Part shown: in pieces, positions 61,658-64,000 of the stretch
Layout of the letters: each line of letters begins with the position of its first letter
How positions within the stretch are numbered: the first letter of the stretch is position 1
Origin: Pseudoscleropodium purum
Lineage: Eukaryota; Streptophyta; Bryopsida; Hypnales; Brachytheciaceae
Direction of reading: 5' to 3'
DNA length: 64,000 nt
NCBI GenBank assembly: GCA_963969395.1
Contig: OZ017796.1
Span: 39,112,243-39,176,242, forward strand
Program-made: the position numbers and the translations under genes
The notes under the pieces: model-generated
Seen by the model: only the letters and a program-made list of their open reading frames with translations
What the model was told of the DNA's origin: nothing
Databases searched by the model: none

Positions 61658-62655
61658 TAAGTTTGTGATTTCATCTAGATAGTCCATTTATGAGCCCGAT
61701 TGTGCATTGCCTATCCATCAAACTGAGTGGGTATAAGGGAATAGTACACTTTTAAAAAACATTGACTATGGTGAACAAATCTTCTTAACAACCTTCTATA
61801 GGGCTGAATTTTTTGTAATGCATCCTTCACATAAGATTAATGTCTCTTACATCACATCCTTCTTATTTTAGAAACCCTCAAAGTATGGATGTACTTTGAA
61901 CCCCCAATTATTATACTTTCAATAATTTTAAATTGTTTACATATAAATTTAGTAGTCCAAAATTTTAGACAAGGATAAGATAGAAGATATTATAAACAAT
62001 TATAATAGCATAATCATTGATAAAATAATAGAACTAAATCAAATTTATTAAATATTAATAAAAAAATACTAATTTATATTATAATAATGAATACTAAATG
62101 ATTATCTTAAATGATTTTATTTATAATAATATTAAATATCATACTTTTGTATAATTCTAACATTTTATAATTTGACTAAATAATTCATACTTGATATTAT
62201 TATTAAAATTGTTAGGAGTCTTTAATCTAAATTCTAAATTTGTAATATTCAAATTCTCTACTATCACATTATGACCTAGTTACACATTTATATTAGCATT
62301 CTTGATATCTTTATACTCTAATTGCATCCATTTTGGTTACAAGGACTAATTATAAAGAGTTAATAGCATATTTTGAAAATGTGTTGTTGTATTGAATACA
62401 ATTATATGCAATTAGATAGGAGGTATTCTAATTTGTAAATATTCTAGGCTCAAGAAAGTTGAGGCATCAAAATTATGAAAAATAAAAATTCAATATTGTA
62501 AAAATGACTTGAAAATAGAATGTACTATTGAAATTACTCTCAAGCTTATAAAACATTACTTTGATCACCAAGTCTTAGTGTACCTACTGATGAATCCCTA
62601 GTTGTAAAACATAGTGTTTTGACCGGTACCAGCCAATAATTATGTTGTTTGTTGC
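61658..62655. other. AT-rich intergenic DNA, nothing recognised
   Basis: 62000-62200 is extremely AT-rich. No gene, RNA or bounded repeat is seen. Confidence 0.5.
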
Positions 62656-63610
62656 TTAACCCCTAACATTTCATGACTATGTTTTCACCAAAAAAGCTCA
62701 AAAACTTCCATTTTTAATACAAGTAGCAAATTTTTGAAAAAAAAACTCTTTTTGACATATGTAACCATAAGATCCTGTACTATGTAGTATCAAAAATATG
62801 TGGTAAAAATTTCAAACATTTCCATCATGTGGATTGCAAGATATAAGCATTCAAATTCACTAAAATCATTTTTTTCACTGCGAAAAGTCAGGCAGCTGTA
62901 ATTCACAAGCTCACTTTTCTTTGAAAAAATGGCCAAAATGATGGTGCTACTTTGGATTCTTTTTTCTAAGCAAGTTTTCCACATGCTTGAAAAATTTCAC
63001 ATCATTTGGAATTGTACAACCTATAAGAAAAAAATAGTAAGTAGGTAGTAGTAGACAATGATTCAAAATACTCAATTATTAAGAATTTAAATATGAAATT
63101 GAAAAATGACAATCCCAATGGTTGAAATGTTGTAATAAATAATTTACATCGTAAGATTTTATTTTATTTTCAAAAATATTGAAAATTAGATAAGATAAAG
63201 AATTTCAAAGTTTATTTTAGAGTAGGGAATCCATAACTGCTCGCAAACAAAAAATCTTCATAACTTTTTAAAAATCCTCATAACTTTTGACCCGTTGAGC
63301 AAAATGGAATGATTCAAAGCTTTCCTTGTATATATAAGTCCACAAAACCAATTTCAAATTTTGGTTTATGAAGAAAGTGATTTATTCTAATTTGCCCAAA
63401 CTGTGCAGTTATAAAAAAAAAATTAACATATTAGGCTATAACTTTTGACTCCTATGTCCAAATGTCATGAAATTTGTTGCGTATGAAAGATATTCCTTGT
63501 CTACACCTTCTATTAAAATGTCAACCTAAAATGTGAAAATTTTTGTTCACAAATACCTATTCAAAATTTCTATACAACCAAAAAACACAAGTTGGTTCTT
63601 TAGGGGTTAA
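62656..63610 (+). repeat. Family A TTAA-ended element, subfamily A1
   Basis: Left end TTAACCCCTAACATTTCATG, right end TTCTTTAGGGGTTAA. 955 bp. It aligns with 23371-24516 and 32508-33439 from end to end (GACTATGTTTT near the left end, AAGCAAGTT, AATGGAATGATTCAAAGCTT). A small tandem duplication of TCATAACTTTT occurs at about 63254-63290. Confidence 0.8.
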
Positions 63611-64000
63611 ATGACTCAACCATTCAATTATTGATTCTTCTTCTTAACGCATGGTTTACAAAGACCTCTACAAAACTTGTTCTTTAGCTTGCTTTTAATA
63701 TTTGATTTTTAAGATGCCTCCGAAGCTTAACTCTAAATATTTCTATACTTACTTTAAATATATATAATTTAATGTGATTTTACTAATAGTAATTCCAACT
63801 TCTTCTCATTTAGAATCATATCAAAAGCTTTTAAAATGATTTCCTAACCATTCAAGTGCATAAATTGAGAAAACTCTAATGTGGTGGATTCACAAACCAA
63901 ATTGAGCACTCTAACAACAAATGTGAAGGTCCAATTCAACACAGACAATTTTGCAAAAAGTGCAATGTTGTCATCTATTGAATGGTGTGAATCTTTGACC
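63611..64000. other. AT-rich DNA at the window edge, nothing recognised
   Basis: No gene or bounded repeat is seen. Confidence 0.4.

Overview
The window reads as nuclear DNA of a green plant (streptophyte). Three spliced or split-UTR genes of plant type sit in GC-richer islands (about 0.8-5.0 kb, 46.3-49.0 kb and 50.9-57.2 kb), separated by long, very AT-rich, repeat-filled DNA. The gene density (three genes in 64 kb), GT-AG introns, telo-box plus site II promoter motifs and the protein families (GT47 exostosin of the MUR3 group, PAM2-CUE-SMR protein of the CID5/6/7 group) all fit a land plant or close relative with a fairly large genome. A non-seed plant is possible, but the sequence does not settle the lineage.

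Genes, all on the minus strand: (1) 2213-3619, an intronless type II membrane glycosyltransferase of family GT47A, with a probable 5' leader intron. (2) 46962-48789, the WD40 protein UTP18 of the small-subunit processome, three exons, with telo-box and site II elements upstream. (3) 52873-55704, a five-exon PABC-interacting protein with PAM2, CUE, DUF1771 and SMR domains, homologous to Arabidopsis CID7. The three act in different processes (cell wall glycan synthesis, 18S rRNA maturation, poly(A)-binding-protein-linked RNA metabolism), and nothing suggests they function as a cluster.

The rest is dominated by non-autonomous DNA-transposon-like repeats. The commonest are families with inverted ends beginning in TTAA: family A (TTAACCCCTAAAGG...), with about a dozen copies of 0.3-1.1 kb; family M (0.2-0.3 kb); and family C (about 0.28 kb). 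Flanks outside TTAA do not match, so TTAA itself looks like the target duplication, a piggyBac-like habit that is unusual for plants. One family A copy carries a nested 225-bp, 66% GC hAT-type MITE with an 8-bp target duplication, and another A copy in the same window shows the empty site. A 1.9-kb CACTA-type element with a TAA duplication lies at 59.7-61.7 kb. There are also a near-perfect hairpin MITE (44.35 kb), a palindromic foldback region around a decayed transposase-like reading frame (42.2-43.0 kb), several minisatellites, and a few decayed coding-like patches. I found no tRNA, rRNA, CRISPR or organellar insert.
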